From Patiria miniata (Eukaryota; Echinodermata; Asteroidea; Valvatida; Asterinidae): a DNA stretch of 64,000 nt. A program made the position numbers and the translations under genes. Location of the stretch: the NCBI RefSeq assembly GCF_015706575.1, contig NW_024037062.1, positions 1,112,811 to 1,176,810 on the forward strand, given 5' to 3'. Shown piece by piece: positions 34,815 to 46,513 of the stretch (its first letter is position 1; each line of letters starts with the position of its first letter). The notes beneath the pieces are model-generated. The model had not been told where the DNA came from. It saw only the letters and a program-made list of their open reading frames with translations, and did no database searches.

Positions 34815-35832
34815 AGAACAAGGAATTTAACTTTCAGGCCTGAAAACATTCACACTGTTCCATCCTTCATTTGAGATTCAGCCTGTTTTACCCGTGCAGC
34901 AAATTTAAAATTTCACCTTCTTCAAAGCTGTGTACACATTGCCCAGCCACAATAAATTTACATTTTGCCCTCAAGGATTTCTGAAGTCTAGCTCCCCTAG
35001 ATGTGGTAGATAAAAATAATGATAAATACCCAAGGCTGGTGGCTGGCAATGTTTGCCCAGACAAAAAGGAATATTGCTTTCATACACTGATTGTATTATT
35101 CAGGCAGACCCATTTATATTTCTGGGCAGGACTCAAATGAAGCGTAAACCTGGGTGCGTTCAGCACAACATTGGACAAAGTGGGCGACATTAATAACCCG
35201 TACTGAACATTGTGCATATTTACATGTGTACCCGGTATGGGCAGGCACGTAGACAATATGCATTTGTAGACGGATTTATGCCTTAATATTTTGAGACCAT
35301 GTGTGTTCTGAACCATTGTTATAATGTACAACATTCTAGGCTCATATGACAACAATACTCTCGTTGCATACTCTCATAGTTTCATTTTTTTTGCAGAATT
35401 GGCAAAATTTGTTAATGTTAGCACACAGGGAAATACAAAACCACACCCCACTTTAAAAATCAAATTTACAAGCTTTGCATCGACTAGCCTGTGCGGGGAG
35501 TGTAACATTATCCGCTGTAATAATAATGTTCAGGGTATGTCGTAAATGCGATTAGCCTGGTTTCATAGACAAAAGGGTACAGTTCAAATGTACCGTAGTG
35601 AAATGTACATGTACGTGACTGTGTAATTCTGTACCTCTACATAAATTACGTGACAAATCTGATATATTTCCAGTTAGCGAGGGGGGGGGGGGGGCTGCTA
35701 AGTGCTGTATTTCGAAGAAATTTTGAGCAACACGTGTGTGTGTTTAGAACATTGCACACTGCGTGCACACAAACCTGATGGCGTTGAACACGCAGTTGTA
35801 ATTTTCCTACGAAGATGGCGTCCTATAACTAA
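34815..35832. other. 1 kb with nothing recognised
   Basis: No gene, RNA or repeat family recognised apart from a 14-G run near 35,680 and TACATGTACGTG words. Confidence 0.4.
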
Positions 35833-36203
35833 AGCCCTTTTCACACTAGAGCCTCTCAACCCGGGTTGAGCTCAACCCTGGGCGAACCCAGTGCTGCGCC
35901 GGGTTGAGTTTTTTATTTTTCAACCCCGCGTTCAACCCCGCATCGTTTCACACTTGTTTCATGCAAATCAAGCTTATCATGCTCAGTTACTACTGTTTCG
36001 AACCCTGGCAAGAATTTCAACCCGGGTTGAAAATCTCCACCCTGGTCTGGAGCAGGGTTGAGTTCAACCCTGGGCGAAATCAATCTCGGGGTTGACGCAG
36101 GGTTGACGCAGGGTTGAAATTCTTCAAGTGTGAAACGATGCATGGTTTCAACCCTGCGTCAACCCTGCGTCAACCCCGAGATTTGTCTGGTGTGAAAAGG
36201 GCT
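35833..36203. mobile_element. Element with AGCCCTTTTCACAC ends and TAA duplication
   Basis: Left AGCCCTTTTCACACTAGA and right GGTGTGAAAAGGGCT are inverted repeats, flanked by TAA on both sides (35,830-35,832 and 36,204-36,206). The interior is a set of direct and inverted CAACCCTGCGTCAACCC and CAACCCGGGTTGA words, giving several possible hairpins. The TWA duplication suggests PIF/Harbinger, though the ends differ from the GGCC family. Confidence 0.65.
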
Positions 36204-36802
36204 TAAGAGACATCAAGTTGCATATGACGTCACGTCACAAAAGACCGCACTAACTGATGATCCATCCAGCGTGCTAACCATATCTTGCGAAACTTCTCTA
36301 CTCAGTACTGGAAGTGTCGAGACATTTTGCTGGCCAACTGATTGTTGCTGTTAATTCCCAGCATTCAGAAATGTTGTTCAAATCAGGGACTGATACTTAA
36401 CAGACTTCTATCAAGGGAGCAATTTCATTTTGCTCTTTTGGTCATTAGTTATCCCCTCACACACAGAGTTTCATTTTATTCCTACCATGTGTGCGCTGGA
36501 GGGACTTTGGGAGGGGGGGGGGGGTGCATAAAAATTCTTGGCTCAAGACCAACATAGAGTCAAGCCCTGGAATAAAGCATACCTGGGAGAAAAAAAATAT
36601 AAAGTGATCAAGTGAGCAATTTCTCTTGTTTCGTATCGCAGAATGCGAGGGAATTTTGACATCAAGTTGGTACCCGATCGCGTAATCTGGAACCGATTTC
36701 TGACATAAGCGGTCGGGTACCGGGTTGCGATACACAGCCCTAACTGATTAACTAACTTTTTACTACTCACTGTGACTAGTGTTAAAACACACTACGGGTA
36801 CT

Positions 36803-37238
36803 TTAACCCTAACCTTCCAAAATCCTCTTGTACAAAATGGAGGATTTTGCAGGATTGAGGCTATAGGCCCCTATTGGAAAAATGTGAGGCAGATTTTGGA
36901 GGATGCAGTGTGTCAAGGTCTTGGGACGGGCCTTGTGTTGTTTATGGTCAGCCGTGCACACATTTTTATAAATTTTAGGCCTAGATTATACTGGAAATCC
37001 TCCACACTGCTCCAGGATGTCACTGGCTCTGCCTCAACAAATTGACAGTGAATTGCTGGAGGATTTTGCAGGGTTGAGGCAGTGGTCACCCCTCCAACTT
37101 GTCCTAGGACCACATTCAAGAAAGAACAGCTCGGCTTTTGCGGGATTGAGGCTGTATGCAATGTTTACATGAAGGCAGTTTGCAAGACTGAGGTTGCATC
37201 CTAGCAAAATTGCATCTAGGAGTTAGGGTGACGGTTAA
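36803..37238. mobile_element. Minisatellite-bearing TTAACCCTAAC element, copy G3
   Basis: Left TTAACCCTAACCTTCC, right GGAGTTAGGGTGACGGTTAA. Interior units of GGAGGATTTTGCAGGATTGA. Same unit family as G2 in the opposite orientation. Confidence 0.6.
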
Positions 37239-37879
37239 TAAAGTGTCCACATGTCCACCAAGCTAGGCAATCTCAACGTGTTCCTGACTAGTATTTCTGC
37301 AGTACATTGTGACATGACTCGGCGGTGAAAATGTAGCAACCAGCGAAAGATTCATAGGAACAGGAAGTTGTAGATAGCATATAGAGGAAGTAATCGGCAT
37401 TACAGGGCTTAAAGAGCTTTACGAAACAGGAGCTCAGTTTTCTGGGTTGAGGTCAGAATCTGTTCAGGACTAACAAAAGATGGGACTGCGAGATCCAAGG
37501 GATGTGAAAATTTGTTGGGTTCACCGGAGACTAAACTTTATCACTCACATGATCAAGATTCACAGAAAGCAGGCGAGAGTGAGAGAAAGTGAAAGTGCTG
37601 AAATTCAAGACTACCAATGGACGAGTTTTGCAAGTATCCGGATACTCAAAAGTAGTTTCTGCTATTTTTTTATACTCGTCATACTCATGGTTATAACAAT
37701 AAGGGTTTCACTGTAATTTGCGCCATCTTGCCCGCTTGGCAATTTTACACACGTTGCTGTGTGCACATTAGCAAGGGAACACTTTTGCGCTTCCAAGACA
37801 TCATGCGTTCATTCCAAAATGCGCCCGCGTCTAGCAACGCGAGTTCTTTTTGCCCCGTGAACAAGTTGGCGCATGTTGT
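37239..37879. other. Stretch with one unsupported 78-codon frame
   Basis: The frame at 37,480-37,716 starts with ATG, is Arg/Lys-rich and ends in a hydrophobic segment, but has no splice sites, domain or codon evidence I can rely on. Not called as a gene. Confidence 0.35.
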
Positions 37880-38159
37880 AGAACGCCATGGTCCAGTGGT
37901 TACGGTGTTTACGAGGGTGCGTTGGTTCGAACCCTGCCAGGAACATGGTGTTTGTGCCCTTGGGCAAGACACTTAACTACAATTGCCTCTCTCCACCCGG
38001 GAGTATAAATGGGTACCTGTGAGGGTCGAGGACTGATTGAGAGCTGATATCGGCTGCCGCGTGGTCCCATGGCCTGATGAACGAGGTAATAATTGTAAAG
38101 CGCTTTGAGATTGTTGATACAATGGAAAGCCCTATAAGCACAGTTATTATTATTATTTT
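37880..38159 (+). mobile_element. tRNA-derived SINE, type 2 (ATT tail)
   Basis: A box TGGTCCAGTGGTTA at 37,889 and B box GGTTCGAACCC at 37,924 have pol III promoter spacing. The body includes CACTTAACTACAATTGCC and GGTACCTGTGAGGGTCG. The tail has GTAAAGCGCTTTGAGA, CCCTATAAGCACAG and then (ATT)n. This tail type is widespread in invertebrate SINEs mobilised by CR1/L2-like LINEs. Confidence 0.8.
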
Positions 38160-39159
38160 ACCGTGAAACGCCTTATTCCATAACTCGTCCTACACAATTG
38201 CAAATGTATGTAGCTCATACTCATTGCAAGACTGTACCGTACCGTACATAGGTTGGTTTGAAAACGGGAGGCGTACACACACATGAGAATGTGTTTAAAA
38301 CAAAATTAATTTAAATGCAATAAAAATTTGCATCATTGGTATCCTGAAAAAATTTGATGGAATTGTTCAACAGGTTTTTTTAAAAATCTTTTTTTAAGTA
38401 TGCTGTACATGTATATATGGGACTGCTCCCCCGTCCTCCCTCCTAAAAAAAATTAAAATAAAATTTAAAAATTGCCATATCAGCAAGATATGCATATAAT
38501 ATTATCAAGATAATTCTGCTGTTATGTTTAATTTTTGTTAGTGAACAATAAATAAAAAAAAAAAAATTCACATCAAGCCTGCTGTTTCACATCCTACACA
38601 TATTTACATTTAACAGTATGATGTACAATGTGCTACACGTTCCTCTTGTTGGATCAATGCTGCCCTCTGTTGTCAGCCTTGTACACAAATCTCCAAGCAT
38701 GGGTGGGGCAGTCTGCTCTGTGCAGCGCTCGCGCCGCAGCGCACAACGATCAGCTTGGATGTTGACTGCACTGAATGAGTTCATGCAGAGAATGTACAGT
38801 AGTCAATGGGCCTGTGCACGTGCACTCTAGACATCTGCTTAATCAATATCTCCCTATTCAATTAATTTCAACTGGACTCTTTTTTGTATTTTTATGGCCT
38901 TCTATTTATTAGATAATGTAAGCTTAATTGTGAATGCTTAATCTTCAGTTAGAAAAGCCCTTTGATTAAGCGTTGAAGTGCTGGAAAATACTGAATATTA
39001 TTAGCATGATAAATTCACGAGACACTCGCCAAAGGCTTGAATTTCATTCCAATAAGTCTAAATTACACTTCCAATATTAATTGGCCAAGTCAATTTCATG
39101 TATTGTTTTACATGATAAATTCATCAAATTGGATTGAAAGCTGAATAATATGTTCATGA
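38160..39159. other. 1 kb with nothing recognised
   Basis: AT-rich with an 11-A run near 38,560. The frames at 38,587-38,830 on the two strands are shadows of each other without support. Confidence 0.4.
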
Positions 39160-39704
39160 TTAAAGCCAGAGTCCATCATTTGCACTATCTAAAAAGTAAC
39201 TGGCATAATTATTGTTGACAAACATACTTGGTTGAAAGATAGTAAGGGAACTAAACTCTCTGTGAAATTATTCTTTCTGGCAAGCTGTCATTTAAAGAAA
39301 TCAACGAAAGAAGGCCTTTCCAACGGTGCTTCTTAAGAAGCACCGTTGGAAATTTCCGTTAGTACATGTAGGTCGTTTATTTATGCGGCGAAGTACCGGT
39401 ACACGCAAGCGTTGACACAACGCACACGCGTGCGCGGTTGCTACAATTCGTCAGATCAGTGCGCGACATCGCGTAGCTGCAATCGGACGCTGAATTCAGG
39501 CCCAAATCAAAACATGATTTATCAACTTTTGATTTGAAATCGAGATCCTAGAATGTTGGTTTTCTCACAATATACATGTACAGCTTAAGCTGAGCTGAAA
39601 CTTCATCAGGTTAGTTGTTAAGCACCCTTCTTTAGATTTTGATCACTTTTGTTGCTTCAAACGAACAAAATGCACAAATTACAAATGATGGACTGTACCT
39701 TTAA
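39160..39704. mobile_element. TTAA-flanked element, family D, copy 1
   Basis: 545 bp between TTAA sites. Left end TTAAAGCCAGAGTCCATC and right end GATGGACTGTACCTTTAA are inverted relatives. An internal perfect 36-bp palindrome at 39,317-39,352 starts TTTCCAACGGTG and ends CACCGTTGGAAA, the same outer arms as family A. Contains CGCGTGCGCGGTTGCTA and GACATCGCGTAGCTGCAATC, shared with copy 2. Confidence 0.75.
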
Positions 39705-40669
39705 TAGATGGCACACTGTAAAAGGCTTCTATTTCATTTCAATAAGTCTTACTCATTTTTTTTTCTTTTAGTGTTTTTTTTTTCATTTTAGTAAATTACA
39801 TTTGATTATTTTCAGCAGCAATACTCACTGAGATTATCATTGTGAAACTTTCAATGTTTCAAAATTATATAAAATTTATTTATGCATTGATTTCTGACTA
39901 GGTTTTTTTTTTTATTAAACCATGCAACGTCTAGCCCCTAGACTAGCTAAATGACAAAAGCACACACCTTAAAGATGACTACAGTGAAACTTACGTACAT
40001 GACTACAACCTCAAACCCTGCAAATACACTGCCATAAACGTAATTCTAATCCTCAATTCACATCTACAGAATGTACAGAATATCTTCCAGCTGCATCTTT
40101 TTTCCCCGCATTCCCCAAACCGGATCTCGAATAATCAATTCAATCTCAAAGCCCTCCGCATATAGCAATAGTGTTTGGTGAAAACTTAAAAGAAAAGCTA
40201 GAAAAAGAAGCCGTGTTTCTCTTACAAGTGAAGCCACAAGCATATCGGATTGATCCGTTTAAGCTATAACTTGAATGAAAAAAAAATGTCAAAAAAGAAA
40301 AAGAAATGGATTGGATTAGACTGTAGAATAACCTGGGGGCTGTGTAACGTCTATCATTGTATCTGCGTGTGGTGGTTTGGAATATGATTAGCGTACGACA
40401 ATTCCTATCTGTTAGTGAAATGTGTGTGTTTCTTTTGCATAAAAGCGTTGTGACGTACATGTAGGCCGAGTGTTCTAATTGATGACTCAGTGTTTAGTGC
40501 AGTAAATAATACGTAGAGTGGCCTACATGTACACCTGTATTTTGTATCATTGTGTATGAACCAACCGGTCAGTATATTTCAGTAGTGGAGTTTTTTCTTT
40601 CATCAACATGATTTAATTTTTTTAATAAACACTCAGTATTGTCCAAGGACTTGCGAGAAAAAAATTCCG

Positions 40670-40752
40670 AAGTTACTCGGGTTGGACTCGAACCCACGAC
40701 CTCCTGCTTACTAATGCAGAGGTCTAATAGCCCTCGACCATTGCACTCAATT
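40670..40752 (-). mobile_element. tRNA-like SINE head, minus strand
   Basis: On the minus strand TGCAATGGTCGAGGGCTA (A-box region) and GGGTTCGAGTCC (B box, 40,684-40,695) have tRNA-like spacing. The fold is not a complete cloverleaf, so a SINE head or tRNA pseudogene is more likely than a working tRNA. Confidence 0.5.
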
Positions 40753-40775
40753 TATTTTCTCTTCACCAATTTGAT

Positions 40776-40928
40776 TTAACCCTAACCACCCCAACTCTAT
40801 CAAAATTTCATCCCCCATTTTGGTTGATTTTGGGGACTTGGTCCAGAAGGCCTGGCGTGACTAAATATTGATGGATTTTGATGGACTTGTCCAGTTCCTA
40901 GTAAAAGATGCTAGGGAGTTTGTGTTAA
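40776..40928. mobile_element. TTAACCCTAAC element, copy G4 (short)
   Basis: TTAACCCTAACCACCCC at the left and GGGAGTTTGTGTTAA at the right. A short interior with GGTTGATTTTGGGGACTTGG and TTGATGGATTTTGATGGAC. Confidence 0.5.
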
Positions 40929-42229
40929 ATTTTAATGCACAAAATGATTTACGAATATTCGTTTGTGTAAGTGGAGCACAGCCCTTGATCCATGCGTACT
41001 TGGCAACATTTTGAATATGGCCCCGGCCCCCTGTTCAATATTTATGCAAATTACCCCATACCTTAACACACATCATTTATCCAACATTTTGTAGCTCTTG
41101 GATTTCCAACTCATCACCCAGAAATGCAAAATCTTGAATTTACAATATGTTTACAACTACCGGTTAAATGTACACGTACATACAAACAAAATGTACCATG
41201 AAAAATGTGGAGGGGGCGGGGTGATGTTAATTGTGCTATGAGTCATTGGTTTCTCCATATGACTAATGGATATTTACAACTCACACATGAAGTTGAATAG
41301 GGCTTTCCATTTGCCTCATGCAAACAAAGGTACACTACTCCAAAAATAAAAAAAAAACCTTCAAAATGTCAAGAAGGATAAGGGAATTAAAGATTTTTTA
41401 AGTAAAACATCAAGTGTTGTTTAAAGATGTGTTCTTTGTGCTGGTTTCCTGTGTCATCTTAATAAATAGCTTTGTTTTTATACATTTGCTATTTTCCTTG
41501 CAATATAAAAGTTATTAACTTTTGAATGAGACATTGAACACAAATTTCACTGACGTTTACTGGTAGTTATTGAATATTTCTTCACAAAATTTGAATTATC
41601 GGCTGCTAGACATTAGGTAATTTGTTTGTATAATCTTCAACATGTTCGACAGCAGTTGCAAAAAAAATAAAAATAATAACTAGAATTATACTTTCGAATG
41701 AAGCTGTTTTTCAATGTACATGCTTCATCCCCAGTTTAATTTATCATCCGTTGAAGCCATGCTTTTTCATCAGTACTCAATCCTTCACAAAAATTTGTTT
41801 GTCATTTGTAGATAGAAAAAAAAAACACCTTAATTCCCTTTCTCAGATGCTGATCTACCCATCCTTATAAATGGTACAGTCCAAGATGGCCGCCTATCAT
41901 TAGCCTCACCTTTTTGCCCAACCAACACACCTCATGCGCATCCGTAAACACCATCGGAGGAAAGAGTGTTCACGAGTCATAGATGCTTGCATGAGATGGG
42001 GAGAATTCTGCATACAAATTAAGAAAAAAACAAAACCCAACAAAAAAGCAAAACACTAGCAAAGAGTTTCAGTCTTGCGAGTTGGCGCAAACTTGACAGA
42101 CCCAGGCTCATTAAGCATATCACACGAGATTTCTCCTCGGGGTTCTTCGATTCCATCTGCTCGAGCCTGACGCCCCGTGGATGTTTTTTCATCTTTCATT
42201 TTCCCCTACGTGACGGGACAAAAAGAAAT
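40929..42229. other. 1.3 kb with nothing recognised
   Basis: AT-rich. Holds the recurring fragment TTGAATGAGACATTGAAC (41,523), also seen in variant form near 11,195, 21,940 and 60,113, which suggests an old dispersed repeat of unknown type. Confidence 0.4.
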
Positions 42230-42511
42230 TTAAAAGAAATTACATATTGATGAAAAAATTTTCCAGAGGTGGTTGATGCGTGTCGGTGGACGGAGCACAG
42301 CCAATTTTTTTTTGAGTTGGGAATTCCTCAGATTCTTGCTATTATAGCTTGGCATGGATTGATCAAAACTCATTATCGATTCATGCGCGTGGCTCCTTTG
42401 GTAAGAGGGCCAGCGTCCAGGAGGGTTTGAGAATCCTGCATTCGTGGCGGAACTAATGCCGGCTACATCGCTGTCTAGATCTTTCCGGAGTTGCTCATCA
42501 TCAAACGACAA
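42230..42511 (-). CDS. Unassigned minus-strand reading frame (low support)
   Basis: Open for about 93 codons on the minus strand without a good ATG at its start. The first two thirds are Ser/Asn/Asp-rich (SFDDEQLRKDLDSDVAG, then GRWPSYQRSHAHESIMSF), less repetitive than random AT-rich frames here. A possible acceptor (AATCACAG) precedes it. It overlaps the region upstream of the MGKK first exon, so it may be antisense shadow of a leader. No domain recognised. Confidence 0.2.
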   Translation of the reverse strand: MSFDDEQLRKDLDSDVAGISSATNAGFSNPPGRWPSYQRSHAHESIMSFDQSMPSYNSKNLRNSQLKKKLAVLRPPTRINHLWKIFSSICNFF

Positions 42512-42559
42512 TCTGTGATTATTGCAATCTCGGAGGTGAGCTCTTGCTCTCTGCCAGCT

Positions 42560-42758
42560 TCGGTGTTAAGTTGCTTGATAACAAAAAACACCTGCATCTG
42601 CTCTGGAGATATCTTCGTTGCGGATGTTGTGACGTTTTCAAGACTTTGGGAGATCTTTGGGAGATTACTTCTTTTTCTTTCTGTTTTGGTTGACTCTTTT
42701 TCTCGCGGTCGCCCGTCTCACCGGCACCCTGAGGTGGTTGGGTAGAATTCCCAAACTC
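42560..42758 (+). promoter_or_regulatory. Promoter/5' UTR candidate for the MGKK first exon
   Basis: Higher CpG content (GTTGCGGATGTTGTGACG, CTCGCGGTCGCCCGTCTC) than the flanks. The in-frame stop TGA lies before CGTTTTCAAGAC, and no other in-frame ATG precedes 42,759. Confidence 0.3.
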
Positions 42759-42770
42759 ATGGGGAAGAAG
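42759..42770 (+). CDS. Candidate first coding exon (MGKK), phase 0 donor
   Basis: ATGGGGAAGAAG is followed at once by GTGAGT, a strong donor, leaving phase 0. The frame upstream is open for about 38 codons without an ATG and is hydrophobic, but closed by TGA further up. Support is limited to donor strength, start context and GC-richer leader. Same strand and phase as the MDSKLNT and MVEK exons, consistent with alternative first exons. Chance occurrence of ATG plus donor cannot be excluded without RNA. Confidence 0.3.
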
Positions 42771-43591
42771 GTGAGTCTTCAAGTAAGTCAAAACTTGGGA
42801 TTGTTCTTTCTTTTCCACCCTTCCCCCCTCCGCCCCCCCCCCCTAACATTTGCAATGGAATTTGATGTAAACTCAGACTTTGCAATTGTTTCAATGGGCT
42901 GTGTTCTTGAACGAGCGAGGGCAGTGTAACAGGCCATTTTTGGGTATAAACATGCAGCCAAGATTCTAGACAGCAATTTACATGTTGCTGCAATGATGAA
43001 AATTACAATTTTACAAGTCAGGGCACTAAACTGTTTAAATGAACAAGATTTTTCTAGTTTTTGTAACCCAGAAAATATGGTGTTGTGTCCAGCGACTCAT
43101 TCACTAACATAACCTAATGCAAACAGCAATTATTCTCAGTTTGTCTCATTGTGCATTTATGCAGTGTTGTCTGACCTGCTAAATTCATACTGCTCTGGCA
43201 ATATTTTACCTGATGAATAATTGTAATTTGCATTTGAGGACTGTGCTTCAAACAGTATTAAATTTCATCCTGCGGGCACTGTCAACCCTAAGTACAGGTA
43301 CCGGTATTTGAAAGTTTCACAGTAATCTTTCTTAAGCTCTAGTTTAATTTGTTTCTTTAATCTTTTAGTCACTGTAGTGCCTGATAAGACTTCCCTGCTT
43401 ATTCATACTCATGCCAGAAACTGCCCCAGCACTCCAGGATTTTATTAATTCTTTAGTGAATAAACACAATGTAATACAATGTAATTTAGTGCTAATAATA
43501 GGTTAAACACATGATGAATGTTTGTTGTGGGATTGAGTTCATTTTTATATTGGGTGATAAATTAAGTCCTGAAGGATGAAACGGAATATTA

Positions 43592-43928
43592 TTAACCCTA
43601 ACCCCTTGGGTATATTTACTAGAAAGTATCCTGAATCCACCAAAATCCATCAATTTTGCCATGCAAAAACATTTTGGTGGCCAGTGAGTCCATCAGAATC
43701 CACCAGTTAGCCGGGAGTAAATCTGTTGAGATCCTGAATCCATCAAAGTCCCCAACTGCTCAATATGGAGGTATCCTGAATCCATCAAAATCCTGCAGTT
43801 CCGCTAGGCTTACAATCCTGAATCCATCAAAATCCCCCAAATTTTTCAATATGGAGGTATCCTGAATCCACCAAAATCCCCCAAAACAGGGGTGTGGAAT
43901 TTGATGGATTCGGGTACGTTAGGGTTAA
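43592..43928. mobile_element. Minisatellite-bearing TTAACCCTAAC element, copy G5
   Basis: The best-preserved member: TTAACCCTAAC at the left and GTTAGGGTTAA at the right are perfect 11-bp inverted ends including the TTAA. The interior is an irregular array of TATCCTGAATCCATCAAAAT units. No coding. Confidence 0.75.
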
Positions 43929-44708
43929 AGATTCTCTGAATCTGTCAAAATCAACTTTCAGGTTTTTCATAATTTTGATTGTTTCAAAACTTTTTTTTTT
44001 TCAAATGCAAAGAATGTGAATGCACACTGCCCTCTTGCTTCTAATGTTTTGAACACATGTAGTATAGACTCTGGAATGATTATGTTGTGCTTCTTGACAA
44101 AAAAATAACAAATAAACAATAATAAGGAAAAAAATGCTCTGGTTGTTTTCCCTGAATCGACAATTCCTCCCATAATCTTATGTAAATGTACACAACGTGT
44201 GATGTCACAAATGTGCCATACCATACAATATTTATGTTTGTTTTTAGTCTTCCTTTTTAACATCAATATCAAGTATGATTGATAACTGCGGTATCAAATA
44301 ATTTGCGTTTCGTCTGGCTGTGCTGTTTTTCATCCATTATTTACACCCTATTATTTAAGCCGCTATTGTCAATATATCGGCAGGTGGATTACAATTCATA
44401 ATTGAATTCCTCCGGCGGGATTTGAGTGCAATGTTTCCCCGGCAATGAAAGGTGGAGAATAAATGCACAGCATGACTCATCGCTCGGTTCCATGTTCACC
44501 TGTTTTTTTTTTCTTGAAGACGCTCGTTGTCTGGCGAGGAGTGATTTTGAAAGATTTGGCAAAGGGGATGGATTTCATGTTTTCATGAGTCATGCCCCCT
44601 AAAAAAAACTCATGCCATTGTATGACAGTACAAATGTATGTGGGTCAATTCATGCAAATTAGCTATTATATCGTCGATGTTCTCACGATTTGAAAAAAAA
44701 CCTCTATA

Positions 44709-45210
44709 CAGGGTGAGTAAAAAAAACCGAAACCCAAATGTCGGGACCATTGTTTTTAGTAAAGTTCTGCATGTAGCAATTTCAAAATCTAGGATAGAAA
44801 AACCCAATTCATAAGCTTTCTTTAAAGTACAAGAATCATTCAAATCACTCACGTACTTTTCAAGCTACGGAATTTTCAACACAACCGCCGTTTTAAGGTT
44901 CTGTCCACGGATCACAAAAAAGTTCAGTGTTCTTTTAGCAAAACGAAAACAAATCCTATAAGGATGTGTGTGAATTGTTTTCGTTTTGCTGAAAGAACGC
45001 ACCCCTTTTTTTGTGATCCGTGGACAGAAAACGGTGGCTGTGTTTAAAACGCCGTAACTTGAAAAGTAAATAAGTGATGTGAATGATTCTTGCACTAAAA
45101 GAAAGCTTATGAATTGGGCTTTCATATCCTAGATTTTGAAAGTGCTACATGCAGAACTTCACTAAAACAAGGGTCCCGACATTTGGATTTCGTTTTTTTT
45201 ACTCACCCTG
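44709..45210. mobile_element. Mariner-type foldback element, copy F1 (complete)
   Basis: CAGGGTGAGTAAAAAAAACC at the left and its complement ending ACTCACCCTG at the right, with TA on both sides (44,707-44,708 and 45,211-45,212). The whole 502 bp is a long palindrome with about 240-bp arms around a short centre near 44,960. CAGGGTGAG ends with a TA target are typical of Tc1/mariner MITEs. The minus-strand frames read only arm sequence. Confidence 0.8.
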
Positions 45211-45363
45211 TACCGGTATACCTGCACAAGTTCAGCACAAGATAATCACATTGAAGTTAATCATTTTTTAAAAAATTGCATACTGTATGGGCTTATTGCT
45301 TGTGATTAGCGCGCCTTGAACAAATGCATAAAGTACTGGTACATTGACAAAATGGGGAACTGC

Positions 45364-45440
45364 TTATGTAGGGCTGGGAAGCTCAGTTGGTACAACACCG
45401 GGATGGGAATCCGGAGGTCCCCTGGTTCAAACCCAACTCT
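45364..45440 (+). mobile_element. tRNA-derived SINE head, type 3, copy 1
   Basis: A box AGCTCAGTTGGTACAAC and B box GGTTCAAACCC spaced like a tRNA gene, with GGGATGGGAATCCGGAGG between. Followed by a tandem pair of roughly 80-bp segments sharing CATCTGACAGCTTCCATTTG-like sequence (45,437-45,580). Confidence 0.65.
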
Positions 45441-46074
45441 AGTCAATTTCTTTGTTTAACTATAATGCACCCATCGGTAGTCATCTGACAGCTTCCATTT
45501 GAGGGTTTTTTTAAAAACAATTTCTTTGTTAAACTGTAATGCACCTACTGTTAGTTATCTGACAGCTTCCATTTGAGTTTTTTTTTTTTTAATTTGAAAA
45601 ATTTGGTTGGATAAGACAAAATTGATGATTGTATCTTGTTTGTTTCAGGAATATTTGGGTCCAAATGACCTTGGAAACTCTGAGGTCCATTTGAGAATCA
45701 GTGTTGACGGCTGAACTAAATTTATTGAATGGATTTGAAGTTTTTAGCTTCTCTAAATTGTTGCAAAAGAATAACATACAATGTACCTCTAGGAAATTGT
45801 CCCCTGTACTAAAAAAAGTGAAGCCATTGTGCAGACACAGGTTGGATTTTTTCTAGATTTTTTCCAGATTCATGGATTTGAGAAAAGTCTAAAATGAGAC
45901 AATCTCATTACTGTATTTTTTCTTTGTAAAGAATGAAAGTGGTTTTTAGAAGCACCTTTTTGAACAAATACATAAATGAACCATAGATGTGTGGACATCC
46001 ATGTAGACCTTGTAATGCTCTGGGGCTCGGCCTAATAAATTCTGTGGATTGTTTTTTGATCTTCCTTAGTGCTG

Positions 46075-46513
46075 TCCATTTTCGAATAATTTAGTATTCG
46101 ATTACTCAAAACTATATTTGACCGAATATTAGGATATTCAAAATCTGCTACCAGTAGCTGCAACTACGTGCCGCACCGGTAAAAAGTTGCACGGAGAGCG
46201 CACCAGTTAAAATTTGTGATCAATACGAGGCTCTGGAGTGTTTTGTAGTAAGTATTTTATTACTTTACATACCGGGTACCGGTACATGTATTTTGTAAAG
46301 GTGTTTAACATGCTAAAAGGATGTGAACAGTGAACTGCCGTCGACAAAAAAAGGGGCACCTGACAATAAAACGTCGCAGCTTTACGATAAAGTAACATCA
46401 CAGTCATGTGTGTATGTGCGTATTTTTTTTTTTTTTTTTTGATATATTCAAACTGGCCGAAAGCTATTCAAATATTTAGTTGAAGATTGATATTTTAATA
46501 TTCGGTATATTCG
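46075..46513. repeat. AATATTCG-type AT-rich transposon remnant
   Basis: CGAATAATTTAGTATTCG at the left and CAAATATTTAGTTGAAG with AATATTCGGTATATTCG at the right suggest a degraded hAT-like MITE of the same kind as 10,853-10,921. A 22-T run lies at 46,419. Confidence 0.4.

Larger units (their letters stand above)
17906..42758 (+). other. Likely long intron or intergenic DNA, 24.9 kb
   Basis: Apart from the transposons, SINEs and minisatellites listed separately, I found no splice-bounded coding segment, RNA gene or recognisable domain here. The 78-codon frame at 37,480-37,716 has an ATG and a hydrophobic C-terminus but no supporting context. If the MDSKLNT exon is real, this is part of its first intron. 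Confidence 0.4.

Noticed and set aside
37880-37960. Functional tRNA gene
   Set aside because: A and B boxes are present but the cloverleaf is incomplete and a SINE body with ATT tail follows.
44865-45125. Minus-strand frame across the mariner-type element
   Set aside because: It reads through both arms of a near-perfect palindrome; shadow of the repeat.
45364-45440. Functional tRNA gene
   Set aside because: The acceptor stem does not pair; a related head at 48,392 shows it is a dispersed SINE.
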